From Artocarpus heterophyllus (Eukaryota; Streptophyta; Magnoliopsida; Rosales; Moraceae): 64,000 nucleotides of DNA. The first letter of the stretch is position 1. The number at the start of each line of letters is the position of its first letter. The notes under the pieces are model-generated. The model had not been told where the DNA came from, searched no databases, and saw nothing but the letters and a program-made list of their open reading frames with translations. Positions 34,396 to 46,569 of the stretch are shown here, one piece after another. The translations under genes were made by a program, and so were the position numbers. The stretch lies in the NCBI GenBank assembly GCA_025403435.1, contig CM046351.1:23157276-23221275 (forward strand). Direction: 5' to 3'.

Positions 34396-37300
34396 ATGGA
34401 CAGCTACAGAAGAATGCAGACACGCACCCAGACCAACGAAAGACTCATGACAATGATTGCTGAACTGCAAAGGCAGTTGGAGGATCAACGCAGGGAAATT
34501 GCTGCATTAAGGGCCAATGGCAAGAATGGTGAACAACGAGGCAATGATGTGCCTCCTCCTCCTTCTCCGCAGCCACAAGCACAAGTAAACGAAGTCCCAG
34601 CACCTGCTGCTGAACCAAGAGCAGCTTATCAGGAACCTCTTCTGGTCAGATGGAAGAGAGTCAAGCCAGCTGACTTTGAGGGTTCAAAGGACCCATTAGT
34701 CGCTCAAGGATGGTTGAAGACGATTGAGGCCACCTTACGACTTATGGATTTCATGGATAATGAGAAGGTCCTCTATGCCTCGTACTACTCACTATAGAGG
34801 CCAGGATATGGTGGGATGGCATCGAACAGAGCAGAAATGTTGAAGAGATGACATGGGCAGATTTTGTTCACGAGTTCAACACAAAGTTCTTCCACATGAA
34901 TGTCACGAGGAAACATTATGAGGAGTTCAAAAGCTTACGCCAGGGGGATATGACAGTCACTGATGTGGTGACCAAGCTTTACCAGCTTGCTCGTCTATGT
35001 CCAGGGATGGTTATGAATGAAGATAAAAGGGTCAAAAGGTTGATCAGAGCCCTTAGACCACACATTGTTGCAATTGTTGATGGGGCAAGTCTGCCAAGGA
35101 CCCAAGAACAGGTTGTTATGAGAGCCTAGCGTGCTGAGTATCATTTCTCCAAGCTAAGAAGGAACCAGCCTCAGCCCAACCAATAGGTCAATAATGCTAA
35201 CAACCAGAACCGCCCTCCCCATAGGAACAACGATATCAACAACAACAACAACAATCAGAACTGAGGAACAATAAGAGGAAGGGAAATCCTCAACAACAAC
35301 AAGGCCAAGACAACAAAAGGCACAATGATGGTCAGCGCAACAATAATGACAGGCGATTTCAACCATGTGCCAAATGTTGAAAGAAGCATCCAAGGGAATG
35401 CCGATTGGGGACAAACCAATGTTTTATTTGTGGACGTGAAGACCATTTTGTAAAGAACTGCCCCAAGTTGATGAATGCAAATGCCCCGCAAAGAGCTCCT
35501 CCCCAAGCCCAGCTGCATCAAATGCAAGCCTCCCTTGAAGGGCCACTAATTAGTCAAGGGAGACTTGAAGCCCCACCGACAAACACCCAAATCTACGCCA
35601 TGTGGTCACAGGTCAGATAACAAGCTTATCTAATGATGTTTATGTTCTTTTTGATACGGGTGCCACACATTCTTTTGTGTCTATGTCACATGCTAAGAAG
35701 TTAAGGGTTCGTTTAGAACCAATGAGACAGGAATTCACTACGACACTACCCTCTGGGGAAGTGATATTATCCACGCACTGTTTGCGTGCAGTACCCCTAT
35801 GGATTTCTAATAGGGAACTTTTCATTGACCTTATTGTGATCGACATGCATGACTATGACATGATTCTTGGGATGGATTTCTTAAGTAAGTATAATGCCGC
35901 CATCGAATGCCAAAAACAAAAGGTGATCTTCCATCCTGAAGGTGATTAGAAGTTCGTTTATGTTGACGAGACCAGAAAGAAACCCAGCATGTTTCTATCG
36001 GCAATGAAAGCAAGGAAGCTATTAGCAAGTGGTTGCATGGGCTATCTGGCGAACGTTGTAGACAAAAGCCAAGAAGGAAAGACAAGAATTGAAGATATGC
36101 ATGTTGTTAATGAATATAAAGATGTGTTTCCTGATGATCTAATGAGTCTACCGCCAGAAAGAGAAGTGGAATTTGAGATTGAGCTCGTTCCAGGCACCGA
36201 TCCAATCTCAAAAGCACTACATAGAATGGCCCCGGTAGAATTAAAAGAGCTTCACATGCAATTAAAGGAGCTACTCGACAAAGGATTTATCAGGCCAAGT
36301 CACTCACCATGGGGTGCTCCAGTCTTGTTTGTGAAAAAGAAAGATGGCACTATGAGACTCTACATCGACTACAGGGAGCTGAACAAGGTGACGATCAAGA
36401 ACAAGTATCCATTGCCTCGAATTGATGATTTGTTTGATCAGCTCAAGGGTGCATCGGTGTTCTCAAAGATTGATCTACAATCAGGGTATCACTTGATGAA
36501 GATTAAAGAAGGAGATATCCTCAAGACTGCTTTCAGGTCGAGGTATGGTCACCATGAATTTGTGGTTATGCCTTTCGGTCTGACGAATGCACATGCTGCC
36601 TTTATGGATTTGATGAGCAGGGTATTTAAGGATTTCCTCGATAAATTTGTTGTTGTATTTATCGTTGATATTCTTGTCTACTCTAAGAATCAAGAAGAAC
36701 ATGAGGAGCATTTAAGGATTGTGCTGGAGACTTTGAGAAGACACCAGCTATATGCTAAGTTCTCCAAATGCGAATTTTGGCTTGATAAAGTGTCATTCCT
36801 AGGGCATGTTATTTCAAAGGATGGGATAATGGTGGACCCTGCTAAAGTAGAAGTTGTTCTCAACTGGAAGCAACCAATGAATGCAAGTGAAATAAGAAGC
36901 TTCCTGGGTTTAGCAGGTTACTATCGGAGATTCGTAGAAGATTTCTCCAAGATAGCAGCTCCACTCACGAACTTAACTCGCAAGGGAAAGAAGTATGAAT
37001 GGATGGATGCATGTGAAAGGAGTTTTCAAGAACTGAAGAAAAGACTAACGACGGCTCCAGTGTTGGCAATTCCTGAAGGTAATGATGGATTTATTATCTA
37101 TAGTGATGCTTCCAAGATGGGCCTCAGAGCTGTATTGATGCAGAATGAAAAGGTGATTGCTTATGTTTCAAGACAACTGAAGGATTATGAAAAGAACTAT
37201 CTTACTCATGATCTTGAGTTAGCAGTAGTTGTTTTTGCGTTGAAGATATGGAGACAATATTTGTATGGGGTTCAATGTAAGATCTTCACTAATCATCAAA

Positions 37301-38997
37301 GTTTGAAGTACTTCTTCACGCAAAGAGACCTGAACATGAGACAACGAAGATGGCTAGAGTTGATGAAGGATTATGATTGTGAAATCCTTTATCATCCTGG
37401 TAAAGCTAACTGAGTAGCTGATGCTTTAAGTAGGACGTCAGTTGCCACGTTGATGTCAATGCAAGCAATGTCTCCACTTTTAAGGAAGGAAATTCTAGAC
37501 TTCGGTTTAGAACTTATAGCAGGCCAGCTATCAGCACTCTCTCTTACTCCGACGATGTATGATGAAATTCAGAGTAAGCAAGATGACGACGTAAGCCTTG
37601 TAAGGATCAAGCAAGAAATGAAGGAAGGAAAATGTCAAGAGTTTTGTATTGCGGATGACGGAACTTTGTACCTTAAGGATCGTTTAAGTGTTCCCAATGT
37701 TGATGATTTAAGGGAAAGGATCTTGGCAGAAATTCATGACACTCCTTACTCTATTCATCCAGGTGCAACAAAGATGTATAATGATCTAAATGGTAACTTC
37801 TGGTGGTTTGGAATGAAACGTGATGTTGCAAAGTATGTAAAGAAATGTATGACATATCAGCAAGTAAAGGCTGAACACCAGAGACCTGGTGGTGAACTGC
37901 AGTCTATCCAAATACCGGAATGGAAATGGGAAGAGATAGCAATGGATTTCATTACCGGCTTACCCAGAACTACGAACGGTTATGATGCAATTTGGGTAGT
38001 TGTGGATCGGCTGACGAAGATGGTGCATTTCATTCCTATCAAGATCACTTACTCTATGGAACAGTTAGCGGAACTCTATGTTAAGGAGATTGTACGACTT
38101 CATGGGATTCCCAAGTCAATTATCTCAGATCGTGATGGTAGGTTCACATCTAAGTTTTGGAAGAGTGTACAAACTGCAATGGGAACCAGGCTTCATTTTA
38201 GCATAGCTTTTCATCCTCAGACTGACGGCCAAACAGAGAGGATGAACTTGATTTTGGAAGATATACTACGGGCATGTTCTCTCGATTTTAGGACCAGCTG
38301 GTGTAAGATGTTGCCGTTAGTAGAGTTTGCCTATAACAACAGCTATTAGGCGACAATTGGAATGGCACCATATGAAGCGTTGTATGGACAAAAATACAGG
38401 TCACCTATATGTTGGCACGAAGCTAGTGAAAAGAAGTTGATGGAAAGGGTGGATGCTGAAAGAACCGACTTTGTGAATGAAACTTCTAAGATGATAAAGT
38501 TGATAAGAAGAAGAATAGAGACCGCTCAAAGCGGTCAAAAGAGTTATGCTGACAAAAGAAGAAGACCTTTAGAGTTTGCTGTAGGCGAATATGTGTTTTT
38601 GAAAGTTGCACCAATGAAAGGGGTTATGAGGTTTGGGAAGAAAAGCAAGTTAAGCCCAAGATTCATCGGTCCTTATGAAGTTGTTAAACGAATAGGCAAA
38701 GTAGCTTATCAGCTGAAGTTGCCATCTGAAATGTCCGCAATGCACGATGTATTTCATGTCTCCATGCTTAAGAAGTATGTTTCGGACCCTACGCATGTGA
38801 TTGAGCCACAAGTGATCGAGATACGAGAAGACTTAAGTTATGAAGAAAAGCCAATGAAGATACTCGATCGGAAAACCAAGACTTTGAGGAATAAAGAAAT
38901 TCCTTTGGTCAAGGTGTTATGGCGAAATCAGCAAGTTGAAGAAGCTACATGGGAACGTGAAGATGACATGAAAGCTATGTATCCACATTTATTCTAA
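34396..38997 (+). pseudogene. Gypsy 2 gag-pol polyprotein, broken
   Basis: Gag starts MDSYRRMQTRTQT at 34396 with a coiled-coil-like stretch (AELQRQLEDQRREIAALRA). Two CCHC-type fingers follow near 35366-35460 (the first with an internal TGA). Protease DTG is at about 35656. Reverse transcriptase, RNase H (about 37100-37430), integrase (about 37740-38350) and a chromodomain-like tail end at TAA 38995. Breaks: frameshift near 34790; TAG at 35127, 35947 and 38347; TGA at 37411. The catalytic FIDD reads FIVD (36664-36666 is GTT), and the integrase finger CxxC has Tyr for the second Cys (37855-37857). The enzyme would be inactive even if the frame were open. Confidence 0.9.
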
Positions 38998-39019
38998 GTT
39001 TCGAGGATGAAACTTTTAT

Positions 39020-39033
39020 AAGGTAAAGAGAAT
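39020..39033 (+). promoter_or_regulatory. Gypsy 2 polypurine tract
   Basis: AAGGTAAAGAGAAT immediately before the 3' LTR, with only one or two pyrimidines. Confidence 0.65.
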
Positions 39034-39292
39034 TGTAACACCCGCCTATTTTATGTAACGAACCACATTAAATTAGTAACGTTGTTAAGGAATGTTATTA
39101 ATAAATTATGATATGTGATGTGCATGTTACTAACTTTTTATGTCAAGTTTTGTGACAGGTGACGACCGCATGGGATCATTGTGCTTTAGAGTTCATGTGA
39201 AATTTTAAGTATATGTTTATTTATGATGCAATAATGTATGAATGCTTTATTGTATAGCAATTAATGACAGATTGGGGGGCCAAATTTTTAAG

Positions 39293-39398
39293 TTCGGCAG
39301 GCCGAACATCTTGCCTGAGATCGGCAAGCCGAAGAAACCAATCGACAGGCCGAACTTGTTGGAACCGGCAGGCCGAAGGGGAAAATCGGTAGGCCGAA
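39293..39398 (+). repeat. Five-unit TTCGGCAGGCCGAA array in Gypsy 2 3' LTR
   Basis: Unit starts 39293, 39320, 39341, 39364 and 39385 (spacing 27, 21, 23, 21). The same 14-mer and about the same spacing as in the unrelated Gypsy 1 LTR. Confidence 0.88.
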
Positions 39399-41573
39399 CA
39401 TGGCTAACGAGCAGTCAGCTAAAATCTCTCCAAAATTATGGCTGAGTTAATTACATTAATGGGATCATTTAATGTGATTAATTGGCATAATAAAGGAAGG
39501 ATTTTATCAGTTAAGGAAATAAAAAGGGGTTTGACTTGCATGATTTGTGTCAAATTAAATGGTTTCCAATTTTAAATGGGCAAAACATGGTAAGATTGAT
39601 GATGTGTTGTGGTTTCCTTTTCTTTCTTTTTTCCTTCCACGCCAATAGCCTCAACAGTCAGAAAATTTCTGACTTAATCAAGGGAATTGAATTCCCATCA
39701 ATTGTGTTTATTACGTTAAAAATTTTAACGTTTCATTTTTCATTATTTCCTCTCCTTTTCACGTTTTCTCTCTCAAAATTTCTAAGACGTTCTTCTCTTC
39801 CTCTTCTCTTCTCCACGAGTTCTTCCTCTCTTTTTCTCACAAAAATTTTCTGGGTATATTGAAAGAAAAATTCATATTTTGTTGGATAAAATTCAAGGAC
39901 TTTAAGAAGAAATTTCAAGGTAAGAACTTTTCGGTGTTTTTGAAAAGATATTCTTCTCCTCAAATTCGTCTACAATATCCTCTCTAGGTATTGTATTTTG
40001 TTTTGTGTTTTTATTATGATGCTCATGAGTGTTATATGAAATGATATGCATATATGATAAATGGTGTTTTTCTTATTTCATGTCATATGAATATTTTATG
40101 AAAAATGAATATTTCTGTCTTCTACTCTTCACAGTAATGTTACTGTTTAAATTTGATGAATGAAAATGTAATGATAATTTAAGAGGTAAAAGAATGATGA
40201 TTTCATGAAAATTGATAAAAATATGCATGTGTATGAGTATGTATGATGAATGAATTTTATGATTATGAATTTTTTATGAGATTATAATAAGAAAATTGTT
40301 TTGATAATGTTGTTTTTGGGATTTTTGTTTTATTAAACGTTTTATGTATTTACATGATTTTATGATAATAAAATGATTTTATGCGTGATAATATGATGAT
40401 TGTATGGAGTTTTAAAATAAATCTATTTGTTCGATAACGTTTTATTTAAAGGATAAAATATGCTTAAAATATATGATTCGTTTTTATATGCTTAAGGTAA
40501 TTTTTATAATTAAAGAAAAATCAATATAACGTGTTTATGTGATGACAGTGTTTATGGTTATGAATTATTGATTGTAATGGATGAGATGAAAATATATATA
40601 TGTGATGATAATTTCATATTTTACGATGATGGTTATGGATTATGAGATGAATGTATATAAATGAATGGATATTTTATGATATGTTTTAATGTATTCCATC
40701 TTTAAATGGAAAATGGCATGAACCCTCAAGGAACGAGCACTACGAGACCGCGGCTCCGTCACCAAATCACATTAAGGTTAAGTAAGCTAACAATAAGGTA
40801 AGTACATTCTCACCTGCAACATGACACCTTTTTTAAGGTTTGATGATATGTTTACAAGGATATTCATGATGATTTTTCCTTAAAGAATTTCTTATGAAAG
40901 ATTTTCATGATTATAAGTAATGCATGATGTTTATGGCATGTTTAAAAGTATGAAAAGTATGTATATATGTATCACCTAATAAGTGTTGCACACCCAATGT
41001 TAAGAAATGCTATGTTATGATGTCATGTTTAGTTTGGGATTAGCTACCCTTCTCCTCTCATGACGGCGCGCCTATGATGATGTTTTTGGTGCAACACTTG
41101 GGCCCTTAAAATAAAAATGGAAAAGTTTTTAAAATGGTCAACGTAATGAAAGATATGTTTCTATGAAATTGTGCTTAAGGCACTTTTTGATGATGATGAT
41201 GATGATGTTTATGAAATGTTTTAAATTGTGAGAATTATATGTACTTACTAAGCATTAGTTTAATCATGTTTTATGTCATATTGCAGATAAGGGTAAGAAA
41301 ATCATGGACTAGGCGGAGGACATGGGAAGGCGTGTGAGCGTTATGTTATGCACGATGAATTGTAACCGGAAGCACGCCAAGAAGAACGCTCCTATGCTTT
41401 TCATTTAAGTTATATATTTTGGACATATATTTTATGTTAAGTTTTAAGAATACTTATATTATGGTTTTATAAGTCATTTTACCATTTTTGATGAATTATG
41501 AACTTTTGCTACGTTTTACGAAAGGTTGGTTTGTTTTAAAATATAAGATTTCTCAAAGATTGGTCTCGGATGG

Positions 41574-41762
41574 CCTGCCGAACTTTTAGGCCGGCCTGCT
41601 GAAGTCCAGAAGTTTGGCTTGCCGATCACATTTATCGGTCTGCCAAACATGGATGAATTTTTGGTCCGAATTGCAAAGCCTCTGCCGGCCTACCGGTTGA
41701 GGGAACTCCAGCCTACCGATTATGTTCGGCCTGCCGAAGTCCCAAGTTCGGCCTGCCGAACT
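41574..41762 (+). repeat. Inverted-orientation 14-mer array in Gypsy 2 3' LTR
   Basis: Units of the form TTCGGCCTGCCGAA, several decayed. The last two (about 41726-41762) are perfect and 22-23 bp apart. One of these is missing from the 5' LTR. Confidence 0.8.
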
Positions 41763-42118
41763 ATGGGAGTAAGTAAGTTTTAAACGATTTGATGTTTAAT
41801 GAAGTTTGATATGATCTTTTGTTAAGTCTTGATTTTTACAACTTGATAAACTTATATTATTAAATAAGTTCATGATTAATTTTAATTTAATTGAATAAAT
41901 TATGATATGGAATAAGTTAAACAATGTAATTCTACACAATGTTAAGTTTAAAAAAAAAAATTTTGAAGGTATGAATGGATCCTGGTTATGTAAGTTTAAG
42001 TACTTTTAAAATCTATTATACCGTTTACGTTTGACATTATTTACATGATTAAAGTTTAAGCAAGTACGAATGAATGTATGTAACGACATCTGTGATGTCC
42101 GAATTAAGGGGCGTTTCA

Positions 42119-42710
42119 TCCACCCCCCTCACCTAGCCCCCACCTGCGAGGCCCAACCCCCCCTCGCCCAACCCCCACCCCACACCCGCCCCTCGCCAAT
42201 CTATGAAATTGTATAGTTAAAGTTGTAAAGATGTGTATATGTGTACTATGTGAGGATATGTGAGTATGTACAATTGGAGTTGAAATTATGTGAATCTGTG
42301 TAATTTGTGGAATTATATATATAATTGAAATTGTGAATTTGTCAATATGTGTAACATGTGAAATGAAATGAATATGTGAAATTGTGTTGTTGAAATTGTA
42401 AACTTGTGAATATGTCAAGATTTGAATACGTCAAATTATCTCAATATATGTAAAGTTGTGCATATATGTAATATGTGATGTTATGTAAATATGTGTAATA
42501 TGTGAAATTATGTGAATATGTGCAATTTGTGAAATTATATATGTAATTGAAATTCTAAATTTGTGAATATGTGTAATATGTAAAATTAAATAAATATGTG
42601 AAATTGTGTAAAAATGTAAGAAGTGGAATATGTGAAGATGTGAATATGTGTAGTTTGTGATTTATTATTAGTATGTATGTGTTAGTTTTGGAATACTTTG
42701 CACAGGTACA
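42119..42710 (+). other. CACTA leader of the Ulp1 gene with degenerate GTGAATATGTG repeats
   Basis: About 42119-42200 is very C-rich (CCCCCACC-type) and resumes the CCTCCACC-rich CACTA sequence interrupted by Gypsy 2. About 42195-42660 is a loose tandem repeat built from GTGAA(A)TTGTGAATATGTGTAAT-like units. No coding sequence before the ATG at 42711. Confidence 0.6.
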
Positions 42711-45700
42711 ATGTCTCGCCCTATTGATAGTGACCAGTGCAAGGATGAGTACGAAGACTATACTTCATCTTCATCGCAATATAGTAAGAGAAACCAACGC
42801 AGTAAGCCACGAAGGCAAATCGAATTTGATCCAAAAGTAGGCCTTGAGCAAAGGGGTACTTTAATGAAAAAAAATTCATCGGATGAGAAAGAAAGGTTTA
42901 AGAATTGAAGTGACTTTTGATTCAAAAGGCCAACCGGAAGGTGCACCTGGCCATGAATTAAGCAGTTGGATCAAAGTCCTCAGTCGAGAGCATGTTTCCA
43001 TGCGGACAAAAGATTGGAGGTCTAAAGATTTAGATAAAGTAAAAGATATGATTTGGAGAGAGATATACGCAGTTTTCACAGTAGAGGATTGGTATAGGAA
43101 AGAGGGCTTTGAAGGTTTGTGGTGAATTAGCAAAAGGGTTCAGATCTGACCTCTATGTTACCTTCGTACAACCATGCCTTTCCATTCCGGAGGTGGATGA
43201 GAATGTATATAAACGGCCTCCTATGGTAGTACACTACTACCCCTCCATAAATGGTGACGATTGGGAAGCTTTTGTGAGGTATCAACGTTCCACCGAATTT
43301 CAACTGCTATCATCAAACGCAAGAAAAATAAGAGCAGAAAATGAATACTGCTCTATGGTTGGCCGAGTCGGATATAGAGAGCTCGAGCAATCCTTGGTAC
43401 GTTAATATTTTACTTATATTATATATATCAATTATTCTATCATTACTATGTTACTAACATAGCGTAACACAGTTTGCAAAGACGGGTGTGCTACCAACAC
43501 AGGAGGAGTTGTGGGTCAAATCACGTCAAGGTCCCGATGGCCAGTTCAAAAATTCAAAAGTAGCAGACACTACAGGAAAAATTACATTTAACGACATATT
43601 ATTTACGACATGTAGTTTTTGAATGTCGTTGAAAAGTACATACAACGACATCTCTAACAAACATGTCGTTAATAATATTTGAAACAATAATTAATGACAT
43701 CTATATAGATGTTGTATTAAAGGTCTCCTTTTAACAATAATAGTTTAGTGTCATTAAATTATTTAACGACAAGTAGGAGATGTCGTCAAAGCCTTGGAGA
43801 TTCCACGACACCCCTTATAGATGACATCTTGACCAATGTTGTCTATAAGGGGTGTCGTAGAATCTCCAAGGCTTTGACGACATCTCCTACTTGTCGTTAA
43901 ATAATTAAAGGATACTAAACTATTGTCATTAAAAGGAGACCTTTAATACGATATTTATATAGATGTTGTTAATTATTGTTTCAAATGTCATTAATGACAT
44001 CGTTGTTGAAGATATCGTTGTATATACTTTTCAACGACATTCAAAAACTACATGTTGTAAATAATATGTCGTTAAATGTAGTTTTTCTTGTAGTGAGAAA
44101 TTGAAAACTTGATTGTAAGTTTATAGATCACAAACTTTTAATTTGTAATTTAATAGCAGATGAAGGATTGCTTGAATAACATGGCTGTGTTATTTTATAG
44201 GATGAATACACAATGCAATAAAGTCAAGGGAGCTTCCAATCGGTCGGTAATGATGACATTTTGACGACGGCACTAGGGAAACCAAAACATTCAAGACCTG
44301 TTCGCAGTCAATCGAAGTATGTGAAGCAGTCTCAATACTTCAACCTCCAATCAGGTACTTCGAAATTGAATTCCCAAATGTCGAAGATGTAGATGGAGAT
44401 TACAGAACTGCGGGGTCTTGTGACAGAGCTCATTTCCCAAGGACGTGCCAAGTCGACGGATGATAGCATCTCACAATGCAACAGCGTCAAAGCTAGTTGT
44501 AACCTTCCCAATAATGTAGCAAAAGGTCCAGAAGGTCCAGAAGTTCTAGAAGCTCTAGAAGTCCAATTGTCACCTCCTCGTCAAGAGCCCGAACAATGTA
44601 AGCTCTTTGTTGAGGATAGAGTTAATGGTGGGTGTGCACTTGTTGCACTTATGAAGGTGTGGATGGAGAGTCTTCCAACTGATACAGTTCATGGACGACT
44701 ATTAGGGGAAGAGAACATGCACGTTAGCATCACTACCATCAGAGTTAGAATAGCTGAATTGCCTGTTCCAACACTTGAAGCAACAATTGTGGGTGAAGCA
44801 GTCGGAAGCTTCGTCGCATAGCCGAAGAGGTTAGTTGAAGTCATCACATTGATGAAGACGAGTCGAGCACCTAGCCATGTTCCACAAGATCTAAGCGGAA
44901 AGAAATGCCAAAAAAAAAAAAGCTCTACAAAAGCAAGAGAATCACAACCTGAGGTAGAACAAGAACAAGAGCAAACCATTGCTAATGAGCAACTACAAGC
45001 ATTTAACTTCACTTTAGTACCTCAAGAATTTATGCAGTTAGCTCTATATGCACATTCTTTCATGCGCTATGGGTCGACGATTCAGTGCCCGATACTGGTA
45101 AATGTCACTAGCAATGAATTGCCTATCTATGTGGGGTATGAAGACGTTTACTACTTCATCAGCTTTGATAAAATTAGGGAAAACTGCATCCTGGTATACC
45201 TCAGGTAATAACTTCATCCTTATTTCATATTTTTAAAATATAGGTAGAGTTGTAAGGTGCTTTCAAATAATTGATTGTATTTTTTTCCATTGTAGTTTTT
45301 TGGCAGAATATTGTGAACTTCAAGGCTTGGCACAAAATTTTGGCTTCATATCTCCGGCCATTGTTTCAAGTGCTGCAAGAGACCTATAGAGTGATCGTAG
45401 AGAGCGCACCACATCACTCATCCACCTATTAGCTCAAGCACCGAGGGGGAAATTATTCTTCCTACCATACAATGTTAGAGAACATTGGATGTTGGGACTT
45501 ATTTCGCCATGGGAGGACCAAATATATTGGTTTGACCCCCTCAGACACCCACCACGTGAGGATTTTGTATCAGCCACGAGATTGTAAGTATTATTATTCT
45601 CTTATAAATTTAAATTAAATGTTTTTAGTCCCACATATTTGTATCGTCTATTGATTCATTTAAACATGACACATTGTTAGGGCACTTAACGATTGGAAGC

Positions 45701-45900
45701 TTCAAGCGGAAAGCGGTGTCACAAACCGACCGAATGGAACGCTATATTCTAAACATAAGTGTCCAAGACAACAAGGAAACTTAGAATGTGGTTTTTTTAT
45801 TCTACGTTTCATGCGGGATATAATTACAAGTGGTATACAAGCCTTAGGGGAAAAGGATTTTTATATACATACGGATATACATGAAGTTAGATTAGAGTAG
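42711..45900 (+). pseudogene. CACTA second gene with C-terminal Ulp1-like (C48) protease domain
   Basis: Exons of a CACTA-borne gene: MSRPIDSDQ start at 42711, an En/Spm transposase-like region (42883-43405, with WIKVLSREHVSMRTKDWR), a shifting middle (44393-45204), then two well-kept exons: 45296-45583 and 45681-45900. These contain REHWMLGLI (His 45483-45485), WFDPL (Asp 45534-45536) and PRQQGNLECGFF (Gln near 45769-45774, Cys 45787-45789), the His-Asp-Gln-Cys set of Ulp1/SUMO-type cysteine proteases. Splice sites of these exons are intact and in phase. Frameshifts near 42890 and 43110, the MITE at 43568 and an in-frame TAG at 45387-45389 (likely from CAG) disable it. Such proteases are known passengers of plant CACTA and MULE elements; their role there is unclear. 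Confidence 0.82.
43568..44095. mobile_element. 528-bp foldback MITE of CACTA type
   Basis: Ends CACTACAGGAAAAA and TTTTTCTTGTAGTG are flanked by the 3-bp duplication AGA (43565-43567 and 44096-44098). The whole element is one long inverted repeat: arms of about 260 bp meet around 43830 with only a few bases of loop. Internal TTAACGACAT motifs recur in both arms. It is non-autonomous with no coding capacity, and its ends match the CACTACAAGAAA type, so a CACTA transposase probably moved it. Confidence 0.92.
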
Positions 45901-46119
45901 GTACAATTTGTAAATAGGTATGTGCTCTTTAGATAGATAGATTGAGATAGTAGATAAACAATTGCTCAAAATAGCTCAAATGTAAATGATCTTGTAAATA
46001 CCTAGTATTTTCAATATACTCTAATTTTTGTATGTAATCAAGGCCTTGTTGTAATGGATAACACACGAGATTGGCCATCTCGTGGGAAAACAAATATTGT
46101 TGGGGAATTTTTTTTTGGG

Positions 46120-46569
46120 GGGAATACCAATTTTCCTCGACGATTTCATGAAAAACTATCATGGGAAAACATGGATTCCACGACGGTTCTATGAAACCGT
46201 CGTGGAAACCTACTTATTCCACGACGGTTTCATGGAAAACCGTCGTGGAATCCATGTTTTCCCACAACGGTTTTTCATGAAACCGTCATGGAAACTTGTT
46301 ATTTTACGACGATTTTTTGCAAAAGTGTGGTGGCATTTTCAGTTTCCACGACGGTTTCATGAAAACTGTTGTGGAATCTTTACTTTCCAGGACGGGTTTT
46401 CATGAAACCGTCATGGAAAAGGACCCCATTTTACCTCTTCTGGCGTCAATTTTTCTATTACACGATGGTAAAAAATCGTCGTGAAAACTCGATGTTGTAC
46501 CATGACTCAAGCTTTTACGATGGTTTTTTGACCGTCGTGAAATTTTTTCATCCACAGTCTGTAGTAGTG
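46120..46569 (+). repeat. CACTA 3' subterminal repeat array and terminus
   Basis: At least ten copies of ACGACGGTTTC/TATGAAA... and AAACCGTCGTGGA in alternating orientation. The end is CTGTAGTAGTG at 46569 followed by the CTA duplication. Confidence 0.85.

Larger units (their letters stand above)
32003..42118 (+). mobile_element. Gypsy 2: chromovirus with shortened 5' LTR
   Basis: The 5' LTR (32003-34179) lacks the first about 885 bp found in the 3' LTR (39034-42118). Primer site, gag-pol and purine tract are in order. It is related to but distinct from Gypsy 1: the LTRs share no overall sequence. TCCAC follows the 3' LTR (42119-42123) and also occurs at 31994-31998, which may be the target duplication with a few extra bases (CGCC) between it and the shortened LTR. 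The element lies between the two CACTA genes. Confidence 0.9.
39034..42118 (+). repeat. Gypsy 2 3' LTR
   Basis: It is 3085 bp long, TGTAACACCC to GGGGCGTTTCA. It holds two arrays of the same 14-mer in opposite orientation: five units near the 5' end (39293-39398) and a longer decayed array near the 3' end (41574-41762). A splice-donor-like AAGGTAAG lies at about 39917-39924 after an about 880-bp leader, and a (GAT)n run at about 41188-41207. Confidence 0.9.
18316..46569 (+). mobile_element. CACTA (En/Spm) transposon with nested insertions
   Basis: Terminal CACTAC at 18316 and GTAGTG ending at 46569 are flanked by the 3-bp target duplication CTA (18313-18315 and 46570-46572). The copia integrase frame joins across the insertion, which independently fixes both ends. 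The element carries two plus-strand genes, both broken: a TNP2-type transposase (19012-31280) and a gene ending in a Ulp1-like protease (42711-45900). Arrays of short inverted 'CCACGACGGTTTT/AAAACCGTCGTGG' repeats lie near both ends. Subtracting Gypsy 1, Gypsy 2 and the MITE leaves about 8.5 kb, normal for the superfamily. Confidence 0.85.

Noticed and set aside
42116..42418. Minus-strand His/Thr/Ile-rich open frame
   Set aside because: It is the translation of the degenerate GTGAATATGTG repeat and the C-rich block, with no other support.
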